From the NCBI GenBank assembly GCA_037176705.1, contig CM073885.1, forward strand, positions 149,200,579 through 149,264,578: a stretch of DNA of 64,000 nucleotides, given 5' to 3'. Position numbers and translations under genes: made by a program. Below, one piece after another: positions 63,277 through 64,000 of the stretch. The stretch comes from Molossus alvarezi. Taxonomy: Eukaryota; Chordata; Mammalia; Chiroptera; Molossidae. Numbering within the stretch: the first letter of the stretch is position 1; every line of letters starts with the position of its first letter. A model generated the notes under the pieces. It was given only the letters and a program-made list of their open reading frames with translations, was not told the DNA's origin and did not search any database.

Positions 63277-63719
63277 ATAGCCCTAGAATCTTTTTCTAAA
63301 TATTTGGATATTATTTGAAGAAGGTTGTCTATTGGAACACAGTTCTTTGCACAGAGAGCCACTAAACAGTCAATTGGACACTGCAACCGTAGTAAGGTTT
63401 CCATTCTGCTCTTGAACTGAATGTTATTACATTATTCTGCACAGAAAGAACACCAGTCATGAACACTTTTGACTATGCCAGTGTATTCCCATAGGTGCTT
63501 CGGAGAAATAGTCTTGAAACAAGTGAATCCATGACCATTGTTCAAAGACTGACACTCCCTCTTTTAAATGGATCACTTTTTTGTTCTAATGGCTGGAATA
63601 AGGGGATTGAGTACTTGTCAGTTATCAAGAAATAGGCTGAATGTGTCACAGGGAATTAGAAAGATCGGTTCAGGAGGTTCCATTCTTGAACAAGGTACAA
63701 TTCCAGCATTTCACAATGA

Positions 63720-64000
63720 TGGAAAGCGAGTACTTTGAATTCTCTGGAGAAAACAGGTATCTACTCCTTATGTTTTTTGAGGAAATCGGTACAAACAGTG
63801 AAATGTATGATGGATCCAAGAATGACACTGATTCATTCGGTAACAACTTTAAAGAATGTGTGTAGAACTGAATAGGCTATCGATTTCCATGACCTGAACA
63901 TTGCCCTAACCAATGTGTTTGATTTCTGCAGCCCAGCCTTTGTTGGATATCAAGATGACTCATAGGCACTTCCAGGAAAACAACACCTATGCAGGGCTAA
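63720..64000 (+). repeat. Satellite unit U19, partial (class Y)
   Basis: First 281 bases of the next unit; carries cacctatgc like U18. The array continues past the window. Confidence 0.95.

Larger units (their letters stand above)
61762..63719 (+). repeat. Satellite unit U18 (1958 bp, class Y, youngest block)
   Basis: Best reference copy of the unit. Its longest ORFs are 93 codons (62039-62320, minus), 76 codons (62372-62602, plus) and 74 codons (61683-61907, plus). They are lost in older copies and match no family I recognise. TATAAAA at 62669-62675; CENP-B box-like site at 63260-63276. Confidence 0.96.

Noticed and set aside
1..64000. CRISPR array, tRNA, rRNA or prophage
   Set aside because: The repeats are kb-scale eukaryotic satellite and LINE sequence; no short-spacer arrays or structured RNA genes were seen.
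1..64000. Naming the species or bat family from the L1 sequence
   Set aside because: The L1 proteins are generic for placental mammals, and there is no lineage-specific SINE here to decide.

Overview
The window is eukaryotic, repeat-only DNA, almost certainly from a placental mammal. It holds no single-copy gene, exon, tRNA or rRNA that I can support. It consists of two things: (1) a head-to-tail tandem array of a long, AT-rich satellite unit of about 1.96 kb, running in one orientation from base 1 to base 64000 and continuing past both edges; and (2) L1 (LINE-1) retrotransposons that have landed in that array. The L1 proteins are of the therian type: ORF1p with coiled coil, RRM and C-terminal domain, and ORF2p with endonuclease, reverse transcriptase and a Cys-rich C-terminus. 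No lineage-diagnostic SINE is present, so I do not name a species.

Layout (U = satellite unit, numbered by the landmark tggaaag..tactttgaattc; letters = pieces of one unit): U1a 1-1417; L1-1 (+, full length, broken) 1418-7254; U1b 7268-7669; L1-2 (+, near full length, broken) 7670-13035; U1c and U2 13051-15149; U3a; L1-3 (-, 5'-truncated) 15759-17258; U3b and U4a 17275-20280; L1-4 (-, full length, ORF1 open, ORF2 broken) 20281-26109; U4b, U5, U6, U7a 26110-30555; L1-5 (-, full length, both ORFs open) 30556-36561; U7b, U8, U9, U10 36562-42565; compound L1-6a/6b (-) 42566-49293; U11 to partial U19 49294-64000.

The units fall into two sequence classes that alternate in blocks. Class Y (about 1-1417, 26.72-30.39 kb, 50.03-64.0 kb) is homogeneous; its last three complete copies are nearly identical. 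Class O (about 15-20.3, 26.1-26.7, 36.6-42.6, 49.3-50.0 kb) is more diverged. Eight class Y (or Y-like) copies carry a 17-bp site that fits the minimal CENP-B box NTTCGNNNNANNCGGGN, and class O copies are degenerate at that place. This suggests a centromeric or pericentromeric satellite, with the CENP-B-box-bearing class being the one recently amplified.

The L1s are of two families. Family A (L1-1, L1-2, L1-3, L1-6a, most of L1-6b) has a plain 5'UTR of about 0.82 kb. Family B (L1-4, the 5' part of L1-5, the 3' tip of L1-6b) has a GC-rich 5'UTR built of tandem monomers of about 116-132 bp, and ORF1p with one extra coiled-coil heptad. L1-1, L1-2 and L1-3 have clean target-site duplications; removing L1-1 and L1-2 restores a unit of exactly 1958 bp. 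L1-4, L1-5 and L1-6 have none, lack about 125, 1294 and 1264 bp of satellite at their borders, and L1-5 and L1-6b switch family internally. The simplest reading is ectopic L1-L1 recombination inside the array. L1-5 nevertheless keeps an open 300-aa ORF1 and 1274-aa ORF2 with all catalytic residues I checked, so it may be competent for retrotransposition.
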